From an uncultured Alloprevotella sp. (GTDB lineage: Bacteria > Bacteroidota > Bacteroidia > Bacteroidales > Bacteroidaceae), in NCBI GenBank assembly GCA_944322095.1, contig CALUNU010000004.1, positions 62,001 through 126,000 of the forward strand: 64,000 bases of DNA. Reading direction: 5' to 3'. The notes under the pieces were generated by a model. It saw only the letters and a program-made list of their open reading frames with translations, was not told the DNA's origin and ran no database searches. Below, one piece after another: positions 37,637 to 47,366 of this stretch (position 1 is the first letter of the stretch; every line of letters begins with the position of its first letter). Position numbers and translations under genes: made by a program.

Positions 37637-38614
37637 TTAGTCTTTCCTGCCCAGCGTCATATACACCTTGCCGATGCCCACGGCGTGGGTCGACACGGAG
37701 ATGTCATACTGCCCGAGCAGGGCGGTGAGGCCGGTCTTGACGAAATCTTCCATGCTCAGCGCCTTGACGCGGCCAAAGGCGGCCTTGCCCGTCAGGGGGA
37801 AGCGCACCTGGTCGAGCTTCATGGCGTAGCGCGAGCTCTTGCCGCCCGTAAAGGCGCCGTGCACGGCGTTTTCGGCCACCCACATCTGTATGAGGTCGGC
37901 CAGTTCGCCCTCTTCGCCCCGGTAGCTCACGGTCGATTCGAGGTTGAGCGGGCACGTTTCGGCCACTTTGACAAAGATGGTGCCCTCGCGTCCCTTCGTC
38001 TTGAGCTGTTCGAAGTAGCGGTTGAGGCCCATGGCAAACGTCTCGATGTTGTCGCTCACGGCGGCGCGCAGCAGCATGCTCACCGAGCCGGCCGACGTCT
38101 TGCTCACGGGACCGAAGGCCAGCAGCGCCTTTTTCGAGGCGCAGTCGATCGACGATACGCGCAGCTCGAGCCGTTGCTCGGGGCCGTAGGGCGAGATGCG
38201 CGGCGCCACCTTGACCAGGATGTCGGCCCCCGCCACGCGCGAGAGGCGATCCAGGTCGTCCTCGACCACCATGCCGTCGTCCTTGGCCGTGAGCACGCCC
38301 GCGAGTGCCTCGTCCTCCTTGAGCTCGTCGAGCGTCTGGCTGAGGTTGGTCAGCTCGAAGCCGTAGCCCGCCATGATGTTCTCAAAACTGTTGATGACGT
38401 CGAGCACGTTGTTGTCGAGCATGGCCCGGGCATAGTCGGCCATGGGCGAGCCGTCGGCGGCCTCGCGCACGTATCCCTTGTTGATGCAGAAGGCCTCTTC
38501 GGGCACCACCATCACTTTGGGTTTCTGCATGACCGGTGCGTCGCTCTGGGCGCGGCCGGCGACGGCGCAGGCCAGGGCGGCGAGGATGATGAGGAATGTT
38601 TTCGTGTAGGTCAT
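37637..38614 (-). CDS. DUF6175-type exported protein (tentative)
   Basis: A 325-residue exported protein. The signal peptide ends near residue 22 (CAVAGRAQ). The opening KPKVMVVPEEAFCINKGYVREAADG matches my memory of DUF6175, a Bacteroidetes family of unknown function. It continues with a helical stretch (VINSFENIMAGYGFELTNLSQTLDELKEDEA) and ADILVKVAPRISPYGPEQRLELRV, an alpha/beta core reminiscent of CsgG/LpoB-type nucleotide-free domains. It overlaps the preceding gene by four bases (38611-38614), so translation is coupled. Confidence 0.68.
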   Translation of the reverse strand: MTYTKTFLIILAALACAVAGRAQSDAPVMQKPKVMVVPEEAFCINKGYVREAADGSPMADYARAMLDNNVLDVINSFENIMAGYGFELTNLSQTLDELKEDEALAGVLTAKDDGMVVEDDLDRLSRVAGADILVKVAPRISPYGPEQRLELRVSSIDCASKKALLAFGPVSKTSAGSVSMLLRAAVSDNIETFAMGLNRYFEQLKTKGREGTIFVKVAETCPLNLESTVSYRGEEGELADLIQMWVAENAVHGAFTGGKSSRYAMKLDQVRFPLTGKAAFGRVKALSMEDFVKTGLTALLGQYDISVSTHAVGIGKVYMTLGRKD

Positions 38615-39123
38615 AAGTCTTGCAAGTTACCGATGGTTGTTTTCAGTCCGCGGGTGTGCATGAGCTCGGCCAGCCCCTGCCAGTTGACGATGAGCGTGAG
38701 GCGCACCTGCCGCTCGCGCCCCACCTTGACGTTGTCGGTTCCCGTGGGATAGCCGTCGCTTGCGCGGCGAACGAAGCGCAGGCAGCCGCCGTCTTCGAAA
38801 AACGCGTCGAACCACGCCTTCTGCTCCTCGTAGGCCGCGCGGCCCCCGGCCAGCACGGGCGGACAGGCCGCCACCTCGTTGCCACCCGGCGCCCCGTCGA
38901 AGGTGAGGGCGGCCACGGCGTCCGTCAGGGCGCGGTCGATGGCCTTGTCGACGGAGCCCCCGCGGGCCGTCACCTCCACAATTTTCACGCCCGGGCCGCC
39001 GCTGCGCTTCATCACCACGTTGCGGCGGGCGTCGATGTCGAACTTTTTCTTCCTTGCTTCGGCGGGCAGGCAGACGAGCAGGGCCGAAAGCAGCAGAATG
39101 AGTGGGGTAAATTTCATAGTCAT
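38611..39123 (-). CDS. LPP20-like exported protein, first gene of the operon
   Basis: A 170-residue exported protein. The signal peptide is MTMKFTPLILLLSALLVCLPAEA, followed by basic RKKKFDIDARRN. The phrase VEVTARGGSVDKAIDRALTDAVAALTF resembles the strand-helix opening of LPP20/FlgT-type domains, and VRLTLIVNWQGLAELMHTRGL closes it. It overlaps the next gene by four bases. Upstream lies a gap with a dispersed iteron element, so this is the likely start of the transcript. Function unknown. Confidence 0.66.
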   Translation of the reverse strand: MTMKFTPLILLLSALLVCLPAEARKKKFDIDARRNVVMKRSGGPGVKIVEVTARGGSVDKAIDRALTDAVAALTFDGAPGGNEVAACPPVLAGGRAAYEEQKAWFDAFFEDGGCLRFVRRASDGYPTGTDNVKVGRERQVRLTLIVNWQGLAELMHTRGLKTTIGNLQDL

Positions 39124-39319
39124 GGTCGATTTTTTTGCAAAATTGAAGGTTTCGGCTGTTTTCTCAAAATACTTTTTGGTTCAGTTTGGTTCATTCCGTC
39201 ACAGCCCGCCCCGAAACCTCCCTTTTGCCCTCTTTTCAGTCGTCAGCGGGCCTTCCGCAGGCCGCACCACCCCGCCGCTCCCGCCGCCCCCCCCGCCCCC
39301 CGCCAGGTGCCGCCCAAGG

Positions 39320-39665
39320 CCTGTGCGCTATATGGCAAACCGTTAAAGCGGACGCGCGCCTTCGTCCGCCTTTTAGCGAGATTTTCGCCCGTCCATGCGG
39401 CCCTTTGGCCGAAACATCCCATGGAATCAGATTTCCATCCCATGGATTCGCCGATCCAAGGGATGGAAATTTCGATCCAAGGCCACTTTCGGAAGGAAAA
39501 ATGGGGTCGAAACGTGCCATATAGTGGCGAAAAAACCATTTTCGGGCGTCTCTGCGGCAGAGTATTTGACGGATATGCCTGAACATCAAGTCTTTATGAT
39601 TTTCGCGTATTTGCGAGCAAAGGCGCAGTCGGTCGAAAATAATCGATTCTCCGTGTTAAAAAACA
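39320..39665 (+). repeat. Dispersed 21-base-phased iteron element, copy 3
   Basis: Same orientation as copy 4. The 12-base iterons start at 39414 and 39435 (CATCCCATGGA core), and 39456 (CCAAGGGATGGA, one change, inverted centre), again 21 bases apart. It begins with GTGCGCTATATGGCAAACCG and ends with TTCTCCGTGTTAAAAAAC. The shared inner phrases are GTGCCATATAGTGGCG and CATCAAGTCTTTATGATTTT. It is followed within 20 bases by a palindromic repeat. Apart from these repeats I see no gene in 39124-39863. Confidence 0.88.
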
Positions 39666-39684
39666 GCGGTCTTAGGAGGGGCGG

Positions 39685-39712
39685 TGAGAGGCGCGATTCA
39701 TCGCGTCGCTAC
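39685..39712. repeat. Copy of the GAGACGCGAT palindromic repeat
   Basis: GAGAGGCGCGATTCATCGCG followed by TCGCTACGCTGG is a variant of the palindrome at 54699, with its flank on the same side. It sits 20 bases from iteron element copy 3. Confidence 0.7.
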
Positions 39713-39797
39713 GCTGGCAACATCCCCTCATCGCGGCGGCATGTCCCGCCCCGTTGTCTGCCCCTCCTCCTCTCCCACACCTTCCCACCAACGCAAA

Positions 39798-39834
39798 CCG
39801 CCCCGCACGGCTGCCGGGGCAGGGTGCGGGGCGG
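39798..39834 (-). terminator. Probable terminator after the macroglobulin-like gene
   Basis: CCGCCCCGCAC (39798-39808) pairs with GTGCGGGGCGG (39824-39834), 30 bases past the stop. The following T-run on the minus strand is weak (TTTGCG), so efficiency is doubtful. Confidence 0.5.
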
Positions 39835-39863
39835 ATGATGGGGGATTGTTGGCGGGGCGTGCC

Positions 39864-42800
39864 TCAGGGCTCGCACGTGAGGCGGAAGCCGGCCGTTTGG
39901 GTGCTGAACTCGGGGGCGTAGACGCTTTGCAGCACGGCCGTGCCGCACGAGTAGTTGCCCGCGCGGTCCACCAGGTGCTCGTCGGTGAGCGTGTAGCGGC
40001 CTTTGGGCAGGCGCTCGATGAAATATTCGGTCGAGGCGTCGCGCACGGCGCGGTAGCCCCAGAGGCCTGAGGCGAGCGATGTGTAGCCCGAGAGCGGGCG
40101 CACGGGGGCCAGACAGGCGGGGCGGGCCGAGCGCAGGCAGACGAAGTCGAAGTCGCGGTCGGCCGTCACGGCAAACTGTGTGCGCACGCGCTCGCCGCGC
40201 CGCACGCTGCTGCCCTCGGCCAGCGGCTGCCAGGCGCCGTCGCGCCATACGTGGAACGTGCGTTCAACGCGCAGGCCGTTTCCGTAGGTGGCGGCGTCGG
40301 TGGCGGGCAGGGTGTAGCGCACGTAGACGGCGCCCCACGAGAGGCCGCGCTCCTGCTTGTCGACCGTGAGCGAGGTGGCACCGAGCGTGCGTTCGTCGGC
40401 AAAGTCGGTGCGGGCGTAGCCTGCGGGAGCGTCGGGCGTAGCGGCGGTGCTGCCCTCGGCCAGTGTGGTGCGGCCCTTGCTGAGCCGCCACGTGAGCGGA
40501 CTGTGGCCGCCGTCGAGCGGCATGACGCGGCTGTCGACGGGCGACGTGACGAGCAGGGCATAGACGGCGTCGGCCGTGGCGCGCGGCGTGGTCCACATCT
40601 GCGTGCGCTTTTGCTGCATGAGCCAGAGGCGCAGCTCGTCGACGGTGGCACGCTCCGTGGGGTCGGCGCGCAGCAGGGCTTCTATGACAGCCGTCTGCGT
40701 GGGAATCTTATAAGCCTCGCGGGTGAGCGGGGCGCGACGCGAGTCGAAGTAGCGGCCCATGTCGGGCGTGGCAACGCTGTGCTCCACGAGCGAACGCAGG
40801 GCGGTGCGTGCCTGTTCATAGTCGGCATGAAGCGCCAGCACGGAGGCCCGCAGCGCTTTGTCGTCGAGCGTTTCGCCGGCAGGCGTGCGGCGGGCCTTGG
40901 CCAGCAGGTAGCGCTCGACGTCGGCGGCAGCACCCTCGGCCTTGGCGCCACGCAAGCCGCGGATGTAGAGATATTGCAGCTGGTCGTGGCTGATGTCGAG
41001 CTCGGAGCCCGTGCGTTGCTCTTCGGCCTTCATGCGTTCCACCTGTGCGGCCACGTGGCCGTCGAGCCAGCCGAGGGCCCGGTCGAGCAGGGCGCGGGCC
41101 TCGCTGTCGGAGCCGACGGCTTCGAGGCGGGCCAGGAGCACGGCCACGTCGGTGGTGACGTGCTGGTTGCCGCTCATGCCGCGGAACCAGGCCCACGAGC
41201 CGTCGGGGCGTTGCAGGGCGCGCAGGCGGTCGAGCGCCGTGAGGCGGCGGGCCGCCATGGTGGCGCCGTCGAAGAGGCGGGCCAGCGAGCGGGCGCGCTC
41301 GGCCTCGGTGGAGGCCTCGGTCATCCAGGGCGTTTCGGCCAGGAGCACCTGCTTGAGGTCGGGGTTGTCCTGCATGAGGCGGGCCCACGGGCTGCATTCC
41401 TTGCTCCGGTCGCTCCAACGTGCGGCCAGGGCGCCTATCCCGGGGTTGAAGCGGGCCACGGCGTCGGCCATGACGACGGCATAGTAGCGCGAGGCCAGGG
41501 TGACGGCGTCGTTGCCGGGCGTTTCGGCGAGCGGGGGCAGGGCGCTCACGGCATACCACGTGGGGTTGGTGGCCGTCTCGACGGTGAGGTGGCGGCCGGC
41601 GGCCTGCCTGCTGTCGGACCAGAGGGTGTCGATGCGCAGCGTGCGCGTGCCCTCGCCGGTGAGCGAGAAGGGTAGCGAGCGCACCACGCTCACGCGGTCG
41701 GACAGCACGGGAAGCAGGTGTTCCTCGCCGTCGGCAAAGCGCCCGCTCTCGGCCGTGAAGCGACAAATGAGCACGTCGGCCTCGTCGTCGGCCGTAAAGG
41801 GGAAATAAAAAGTGCGGGCGCCGCGGGGCAGCAGGTCGAAGCGTTCGCTGAGGCGGGCCACGACGCGGCCTGTGGCGGCGTCGGTGAGCGTGCACACCAG
41901 CGTGCCGCGCAGACGGCTGTCGGTGAGGTTGCGCAGCGTGGCCGGCAGCTCCGTGCGGTCGCCGCTGCGCACGAAGCGCGGCATGGCGGCCTGCACCATG
42001 AAGTCCTTGCGGGCCGTGACGGTCGTGTCGAGGCGGCCATAGTTGAGCTCAAGGTCGTGGGCCAGCGCTTCGAACGCCCACGACGTGAGGCTTTCGGGCA
42101 GGGTGAAGGCGATGCTCACGTTGCCCTGCGCGTCGGTGCGCAGCGAGGGGTGGAAAAAGGCCGTTTCGGCGAAGTTGTTGCGAGCCTCCGTCTCCTCGCC
42201 TCCGGCGCCAATCTCGGTGGGAGCGGCCTTGGCTGCGGCTTTCTGCTCGACGGAGCCCATGGCGGCTTCGTCGGCAACGACGGCTTCGGCCAGGGCAGCG
42301 TTGCTGCGCAGCATCACTCTGCCCGTGCGTCCGGCCATGGCGAAGAGGACGTTGCGCCCAAGGCCGTAGCGGCTGAACAGACGGTCGTCCCACCGTGTGA
42401 AGGCGAGGGCCCGGACGTCCTCAGCCCGGAGGGGGGCTGCCCCCGAGAGCGTGAACGACGGGCGCCACGGCTCGGTCCAGAACAGGTGGGGCAGGCGGCG
42501 CGGGAAATAGAGGTAGAGATTCCACGGGTTCGTAGTGAAGGCGTCGAGCGAGGCGTCGTAGAGGCGCGCCATGAGCGAGGCGCGTGCCGGCGTGCCGTCG
42601 GGGTGCTCGATGTGCAGGCGCCACTCTTCGTCCTGCCCCGGGGTGAGGCGGCTGCGGAAGGTGGTCCAACGCAGGACGAGGCGCTTGTCGGGCAGGGGCT
42701 TACTGATGTCGGTACTTTGCGTGTGGAGCCGGCCGTCGGTCAGAAGGGCCAGGTTGAGGCGGGCGCCGTCACCCCATTCGGGGCGCCAGGTGAGGTCGAA

Positions 42801-45464
42801 ACGCAGCAGGTTGCCGTCGAGCCGTATGCGGCGGCTCTCGACGAGGCCGCGTGCAGTGTAGAGATCGTAGAAGAGCGTGGCATCGCGGCGGGCACTGCCC
42901 ACAAGAACGAGGCAGCTGTCGCCCGCTTCGTTGGGGCGCACGTGGCAAAACCAGGCAGTGTCGGTGGGTGGCACCGTGTCGTGTTCGGAGAAGAGGACGA
43001 AGGGTTCTGTCACGGCGAAAGAGTCGGTCGAAAAGCCGTCCATGTCGAACGTCATGGTGTAGGCACCCGAGGGGAGCGCGGCCAGGGCCGACGGGCGGAA
43101 CGGACGGCCCGCCGTGAACGGGCCGGAGATAACGGGCTTGCCTTCACGCCGTACGGTGTAGGTGCCGTTGCCGCCCAGTTCGCGGTAGGCGGCGTTGTAG
43201 AAGTGGACGACGGTCGCCGGCAGCTGCTCGCGGCAGACTGTTTCTGGCCATTGGACGGACAGGCTGTATGGGCGTGTTGTGGCCGTGAGCACTTGCGTGG
43301 CGCTCATCGTCTCGCCGTTCTCGGCCGTGACGTCGAGCGTGGCGGTAAAGACGAAGCGGTTGAAGCCCGGGCGCAGACGGATGGCCGCGCTGTCGGGCGT
43401 GAGGGGTACGGAGAAGGCATAGCGGCCGGCCGAGTCGGTGGCGACGGTGCCCGAGGCCTCATAGGGTCCCGTGTTGCCGTAGAGCGAACGACGTACGACG
43501 CGGTAGCGCAGTGTGGCACCTGCCAGGGGCAGACCGGTATAGGTGGACACACGGCCCGTGAGGCGCACCGTATCGCCTAAAGCATAGGCGCCGTCGGGCT
43601 CGTCGGGGGTGAGGCTGAACGTAGGCCGTTTGTATTCTTCGACGCGGAAGGAGCAGACGGACGAAAGGCCGTTCGTGTCGACGCGGACGGAGAAGTGGCC
43701 GGGCAGGCATACGTCGGGCAGGCGAAACTCGCCGCCCGCCGTGCCGAAGGCGTCGGTGCGCCCGGTGACTGTGGCCACGGCCCGCCCGTTTGCATCGTGC
43801 AGGCGGAACAGGAGGTCGCGCCCGGCGAGCACACTGAGGCTGTCGCCCCGGCCCGTGTAGGCCACGGCGCCGAAGCGTACCGTCTGGCCGGGCCGGTAGA
43901 TGGCGCGGTCGGTGTAGAGGTTGAGGCGGAGATAGGGCAGCGTGTCGGCCGTTGTGCTGCCGGTGTGGTAGATATGACGGCCGATCGAGGGAGAGAAACG
44001 GTCATCACCCGCTTCGGGATAGATGGCTGAAACACCTCGCATCATGTCGCGGTCGAGCCAAAGAAAACCCTCGGCATCGGGGCCGACTACGGCACGCTGC
44101 GTGCGTTTGCCGTTTTCGTCGGCCATGAGCAGCAGGCGGCCGTCGGGCAGCATGGCGCCGCTCTCTCCGTCGACGAGGGCCACGCGCGTGCGGCCGTCGG
44201 GCATGACGAGCGAGATGGGGCGCACGGCCGATACGTTCACGACGTGGCGGTCCATGGTGCGGCCGTCGGCCGTGAGCTCGCACAGGTAGAGGCCTGCGGC
44301 GGGCAGCGTGATGTGGATCGTGTCGTTGTCCCAACGGTGGGGCGGGCGGGCGTCGTATTTCAGTTCGGCGGAGCAGACGGCCTTGCCCGCGCGGCGGGCA
44401 ATCTTGTCCATCTTTTCAAAAAGCAACGGGTCGGAAGCGCTGATGCGCAGCGGGCGCAGCGCGAGGCGGGCGTGCCCGACGGCGCGGGAGCGCAGCACGA
44501 CGTCGATGGTGGCGCCGGGATGGAGCGGCATGGCGGGGAGCGTGGCGCTCAGCCGCGGCTGCTCTTGCGCGGCCACGTAGTTGCGCAGCACGGCGGCGCG
44601 CTTTTCGCGGCCGTAGCGGGCAATGGCCTTGCGGGCATGGGCGAGCCGTTCCACATCGCCGATGGCGGGCACTGAGGGCAGCTGTGTCAGGGCAATGTAG
44701 GTCTCGACGTTCTCGGGCAGGTCGGCATATTCGTCGGCCAGGCTGAGCAGGTCGGCGTAGTGGCGCTCAACGGCGGCCGCGTTGGCCGTGCGGTAGGTGG
44801 CGTCGAGAGCTGCGATGCGTGCCAGCAGCGCCGCGGGCCGGTGGCCGTGCTCCTGGTAGAAGCGGGCCGTCCTATTATATATGGAGGGCACCATGGCAGC
44901 CCAGTCGTCCTTGGCCCGCGAGAGAGAGCCGAGGCCGTCGGCCGCCGTGCGCACCAGTACGCTCAGCAGGTCGTCGGCAAAGTAGCGGCGGCTGTCCTCG
45001 CCCTTGACAAAGAGGGGCAGATAGTCGGTCACGCGGGCCGCGGCCAGCGCTTCGGGCTCGGCCAGCGAGGCCAGCAGGTGGTGGGCCGCCAGCCGCGTGC
45101 GGGCCGTGTCGGCAGCGAAGCTGGCGGCGTAGAGCTGCCCCAGGGCCGAGTGCCACAGCGCCTTGACGGCGGGGCGCTTCTCGGCGGCCAGGGCGGCCTC
45201 CATGCGGCCGGCCACCGACGCGGCGCTGTCGGTCGAGATGTTGTCCCAGAGCAGGTGCTCGGTGAGCATGGCCCGCAGCAGTTCGCCGTCGTTGCCTTCG
45301 GCCAGCGCCTTGCGGCGGATGCTTTCGGTGTGGCCCAGGGCCGTGCGGGGCAGGTCGTCCCCGCAGGCTTCTTCCACTTGTTTCCAAAGTCGGGAGAAAC
45401 TTTGTCCCGACGCTCCGGCTGCCAGCCAGAGCGGCAGGAGCAAGATGAGCAGGATGCGTTTCAT
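39864..45464 (-). CDS. Alpha-2-macroglobulin family protein lacking the thioester motif
   Basis: A 1866-residue exported protein. The signal peptide MKRILLILLLPLWLAAGASGQ fixes the start, 32 codons inside the open frame. The N-terminal 400 residues are helical repeats. Macroglobulin domains follow, including PYLRLNLYTDRAIYRPGQTVRFGAVAY near 530 and the cleavage-exposed family segment SLTSWAFEALAHD near 1135. The thioester position reads PGNDAVTLASRYYA (near 1310) instead of a Cys-x-Glu-Gln, so covalent trapping of proteases is not expected. An alpha-alpha toroid and receptor-like C-terminal domain complete it. It follows a flippase-like gene by 10 bases. An envelope-defence or structural role is inference. 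Confidence 0.88.
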   Translation of the reverse strand: MKRILLILLLPLWLAAGASGQSFSRLWKQVEEACGDDLPRTALGHTESIRRKALAEGNDGELLRAMLTEHLLWDNISTDSAASVAGRMEAALAAEKRPAVKALWHSALGQLYAASFAADTARTRLAAHHLLASLAEPEALAAARVTDYLPLFVKGEDSRRYFADDLLSVLVRTAADGLGSLSRAKDDWAAMVPSIYNRTARFYQEHGHRPAALLARIAALDATYRTANAAAVERHYADLLSLADEYADLPENVETYIALTQLPSVPAIGDVERLAHARKAIARYGREKRAAVLRNYVAAQEQPRLSATLPAMPLHPGATIDVVLRSRAVGHARLALRPLRISASDPLLFEKMDKIARRAGKAVCSAELKYDARPPHRWDNDTIHITLPAAGLYLCELTADGRTMDRHVVNVSAVRPISLVMPDGRTRVALVDGESGAMLPDGRLLLMADENGKRTQRAVVGPDAEGFLWLDRDMMRGVSAIYPEAGDDRFSPSIGRHIYHTGSTTADTLPYLRLNLYTDRAIYRPGQTVRFGAVAYTGRGDSLSVLAGRDLLFRLHDANGRAVATVTGRTDAFGTAGGEFRLPDVCLPGHFSVRVDTNGLSSVCSFRVEEYKRPTFSLTPDEPDGAYALGDTVRLTGRVSTYTGLPLAGATLRYRVVRRSLYGNTGPYEASGTVATDSAGRYAFSVPLTPDSAAIRLRPGFNRFVFTATLDVTAENGETMSATQVLTATTRPYSLSVQWPETVCREQLPATVVHFYNAAYRELGGNGTYTVRREGKPVISGPFTAGRPFRPSALAALPSGAYTMTFDMDGFSTDSFAVTEPFVLFSEHDTVPPTDTAWFCHVRPNEAGDSCLVLVGSARRDATLFYDLYTARGLVESRRIRLDGNLLRFDLTWRPEWGDGARLNLALLTDGRLHTQSTDISKPLPDKRLVLRWTTFRSRLTPGQDEEWRLHIEHPDGTPARASLMARLYDASLDAFTTNPWNLYLYFPRRLPHLFWTEPWRPSFTLSGAAPLRAEDVRALAFTRWDDRLFSRYGLGRNVLFAMAGRTGRVMLRSNAALAEAVVADEAAMGSVEQKAAAKAAPTEIGAGGEETEARNNFAETAFFHPSLRTDAQGNVSIAFTLPESLTSWAFEALAHDLELNYGRLDTTVTARKDFMVQAAMPRFVRSGDRTELPATLRNLTDSRLRGTLVCTLTDAATGRVVARLSERFDLLPRGARTFYFPFTADDEADVLICRFTAESGRFADGEEHLLPVLSDRVSVVRSLPFSLTGEGTRTLRIDTLWSDSRQAAGRHLTVETATNPTWYAVSALPPLAETPGNDAVTLASRYYAVVMADAVARFNPGIGALAARWSDRSKECSPWARLMQDNPDLKQVLLAETPWMTEASTEAERARSLARLFDGATMAARRLTALDRLRALQRPDGSWAWFRGMSGNQHVTTDVAVLLARLEAVGSDSEARALLDRALGWLDGHVAAQVERMKAEEQRTGSELDISHDQLQYLYIRGLRGAKAEGAAADVERYLLAKARRTPAGETLDDKALRASVLALHADYEQARTALRSLVEHSVATPDMGRYFDSRRAPLTREAYKIPTQTAVIEALLRADPTERATVDELRLWLMQQKRTQMWTTPRATADAVYALLVTSPVDSRVMPLDGGHSPLTWRLSKGRTTLAEGSTAATPDAPAGYARTDFADERTLGATSLTVDKQERGLSWGAVYVRYTLPATDAATYGNGLRVERTFHVWRDGAWQPLAEGSSVRRGERVRTQFAVTADRDFDFVCLRSARPACLAPVRPLSGYTSLASGLWGYRAVRDASTEYFIERLPKGRYTLTDEHLVDRAGNYSCGTAVLQSVYAPEFSTQTAGFRLTCEP

Positions 45465-45474
45465 GTCGATTGCG

Positions 45475-46491
45475 TTATGTGTGGTTTCGTTGATGTTTAT
45501 ACTTGAGGTAGCGGCGGGCGCGAAGGAACATTCCGCCATAAAACGTGGCATAGGCCACAAGGCCCAGCAGCATGACGAGCAGCGTGCGCAGGCCGTGGGT
45601 GACGAGGGCGAAGCCGCGTGCTACTTCGCGGCCTACGTTGTGAATGCGTGTGAGGGTTTCGATGATGGCATAGTGCCACGGGCCCGCCCCTCCGGGTGTG
45701 GGCAGCAGCATGCCCACGCTGGCCATGGCAAAGACCTGAAGGGCCTCGCGCCAGCCCACAAAGGACAGCGATTCGAAGCAGGGAACGAGCAGAAAGAGTT
45801 GGAGGAAATTGCTCAGCCAGATGCCTGCGCACAGCAGGACGAAGCGGAGCGGGCTTTTCAGGCGCGAGATGGCCGACATGCCGCGCCACAGGTTGCTGAA
45901 AAACGAATGCAGCCGTCGGCGCAGGGGAATGGAGACGGCCAGCAGCAGGCAGGCGACGCCAACGATGATGAGGGCCACGGCATAGCCGGGCAGGCGCTGT
46001 CCGAGGCCGCCGGTCATGCGGCCGAGCAGGGCCGTCGTGTCCGACCAGCGCACGGTGACGGCGGCCACCACCACGAAGAGCAGGCAGCAGACGTCGGCCA
46101 GTTTTTCCACCACGACGGTGCCCAGCGCCCGCGAGGCTACGGCGGCGTTGCCCCGGCGCAGGAGCAGGCAGCGCGTGAGCTCGCCGAGGCGCGGTGTGAC
46201 GCTGTTGATGAGGTAAGATATGAACACGAGCTCGATGGCGTGCTTCAGTCGGACTTCAACTCCGGCCGACCCGAGCAGCATCTGCCAGCGAACGGAGCGC
46301 AGCACGTTGGCCACGATGCCAAAGAGCAATGCTGCCGCCATCCACAAGGCGTGGTCGCGGTGGCAGACGACTTCCAGCAGGCTGCGAAAGTCGAAATCGC
46401 TGTAAAGCCAGGCCATCATGGCCACGCCTGCCAAGGTGAAAACAACGATGGTGGCGGCCCGGCGCAGGGTCTGCTGCTTGCTTGTCGGCAT
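45475..46491 (-). CDS. YbhN/UPF0104-type lysylphosphatidylglycerol synthase transmembrane protein
   Basis: A 338-residue inner-membrane protein with about eight hydrophobic segments. The motif LRSVRWQMLL near residue 65, NSVTPRLGELTRCLLLRR near 110, and GMLLPTPGGAGPWHYAIIETLTR near 270 are those of the LPG-synthase flippase-like domain. The soluble synthase half of MprF is absent, so lipid or isoprenoid flipping rather than lysyl transfer is likely. The start at MPTSKQQTLRRAATIV is preferred over an upstream ATG. It sits just upstream of the macroglobulin-like gene and probably shares its transcript. Confidence 0.9.
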   Translation of the reverse strand: MPTSKQQTLRRAATIVVFTLAGVAMMAWLYSDFDFRSLLEVVCHRDHALWMAAALLFGIVANVLRSVRWQMLLGSAGVEVRLKHAIELVFISYLINSVTPRLGELTRCLLLRRGNAAVASRALGTVVVEKLADVCCLLFVVVAAVTVRWSDTTALLGRMTGGLGQRLPGYAVALIIVGVACLLLAVSIPLRRRLHSFFSNLWRGMSAISRLKSPLRFVLLCAGIWLSNFLQLFLLVPCFESLSFVGWREALQVFAMASVGMLLPTPGGAGPWHYAIIETLTRIHNVGREVARGFALVTHGLRTLLVMLLGLVAYATFYGGMFLRARRYLKYKHQRNHT

Positions 46492-46593
46492 GGTTGGCTC
46501 GTTGTGTTGGCAAAGATGGAGGAAGGCGTGCGTCCAGACGGGAACATCTTGTTTTCCGCGCATGGAGGCCGCCCTCGTTGCTGTCTTTACGGG

Positions 46594-46601
46594 CAAAGAT
46601 A
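46594..46601 (-). promoter_or_regulatory. Probable -7 box of the ybhN-like gene
   Basis: The minus strand reads TATCTTTG, an exact match to TAnnTTTG, 103 bases upstream of the ATG. The -33 region shows only TTTT-type sequence. Confidence 0.45.
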
Positions 46602-46719
46602 GGTACAAGCCGTGCGAAAAGGGCCGCGAGCGAAACGAATTAACCTTTTTTGTGCGCGAAAGCGGGATGTTGCGGAAACGTGAGGCGGAAAAAGCGTGAT
46701 GCGGCGTCGCTTTTTCATC

Positions 46720-47361
46720 TCAGGGGGCGGGCTGTGTGCCGGTGTCGGCCGTGGCGGCGTCGAACAGGCCGGGCTGTGCGGCTTCGGGCAGCCGGAAGGA
46801 GCGGCGGTGCCACGGCGTCAGGCCGTAAAGGGCGATGCCGCGGCAATGCTCGCGGGTGGGGTAGCCCGCGTTGTGGTTCCAGCCGTAGCGGGGAAACTCC
46901 TCGTGCAGACGGGCCATGAAGTCGTCGCGGCAGGTTTTGGCCAGGATGCTGGCCGCGGCGATGGAAAGATAGCGGCCGTCGCCTTTGACGATGGTGGTGT
47001 GCGGTGTTGTGCCGTAGGGCTTGAAGCGGTTGCCGTCCACGATGACATAGGACGGCCGCAGGCTGAGGGCGTCGAGCGCGCGGTGAATGGCCAGGATGCT
47101 TGCGTTGAGGATGTTGACCGTATCGATCTCTTCGGGCGAGGCCGAGGCCACAGCCCAGGCCAGGGCGTCGCGCTCGATCTCCTCGCGCAGGCGGTAGCGG
47201 CGTCGGGCGGTGAGCTGTTTTGAGTCGTTGAGGGCGGCGTTTTCATAGTCGGGTGCGAAGATGACGGCCGCCGCAAAGACGGGGCCTGCCAGACAGCCGC
47301 GGCCGGCCTCGTCGCACCCGGCCTCGGGCAGCCGTTCCCGCTGATAATGCGACAGGAGCAC
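46720..47361 (-). CDS. rnhB: Ribonuclease HII
   Basis: Removes RNA from RNA-DNA hybrids and excises misinserted ribonucleotides. The 213 residues match the family. Active-site acidics are seen in AGCDEAGRGCLAGPV (D17, E18) and YVIVDGNRF (near 107); the core helix is SIAAASILAKTCRDDFM. The C-terminal 25 residues beyond YGLTPWHRRSF are a nonconserved tail. It follows the YbjQ-family gene by only 5 bases. Confidence 0.96.
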   Translation of the reverse strand: MLLSHYQRERLPEAGCDEAGRGCLAGPVFAAAVIFAPDYENAALNDSKQLTARRRYRLREEIERDALAWAVASASPEEIDTVNILNASILAIHRALDALSLRPSYVIVDGNRFKPYGTTPHTTIVKGDGRYLSIAAASILAKTCRDDFMARLHEEFPRYGWNHNAGYPTREHCRGIALYGLTPWHRRSFRLPEAAQPGLFDAATADTGTQPAP

Positions 47362-47366
47362 GGCTT

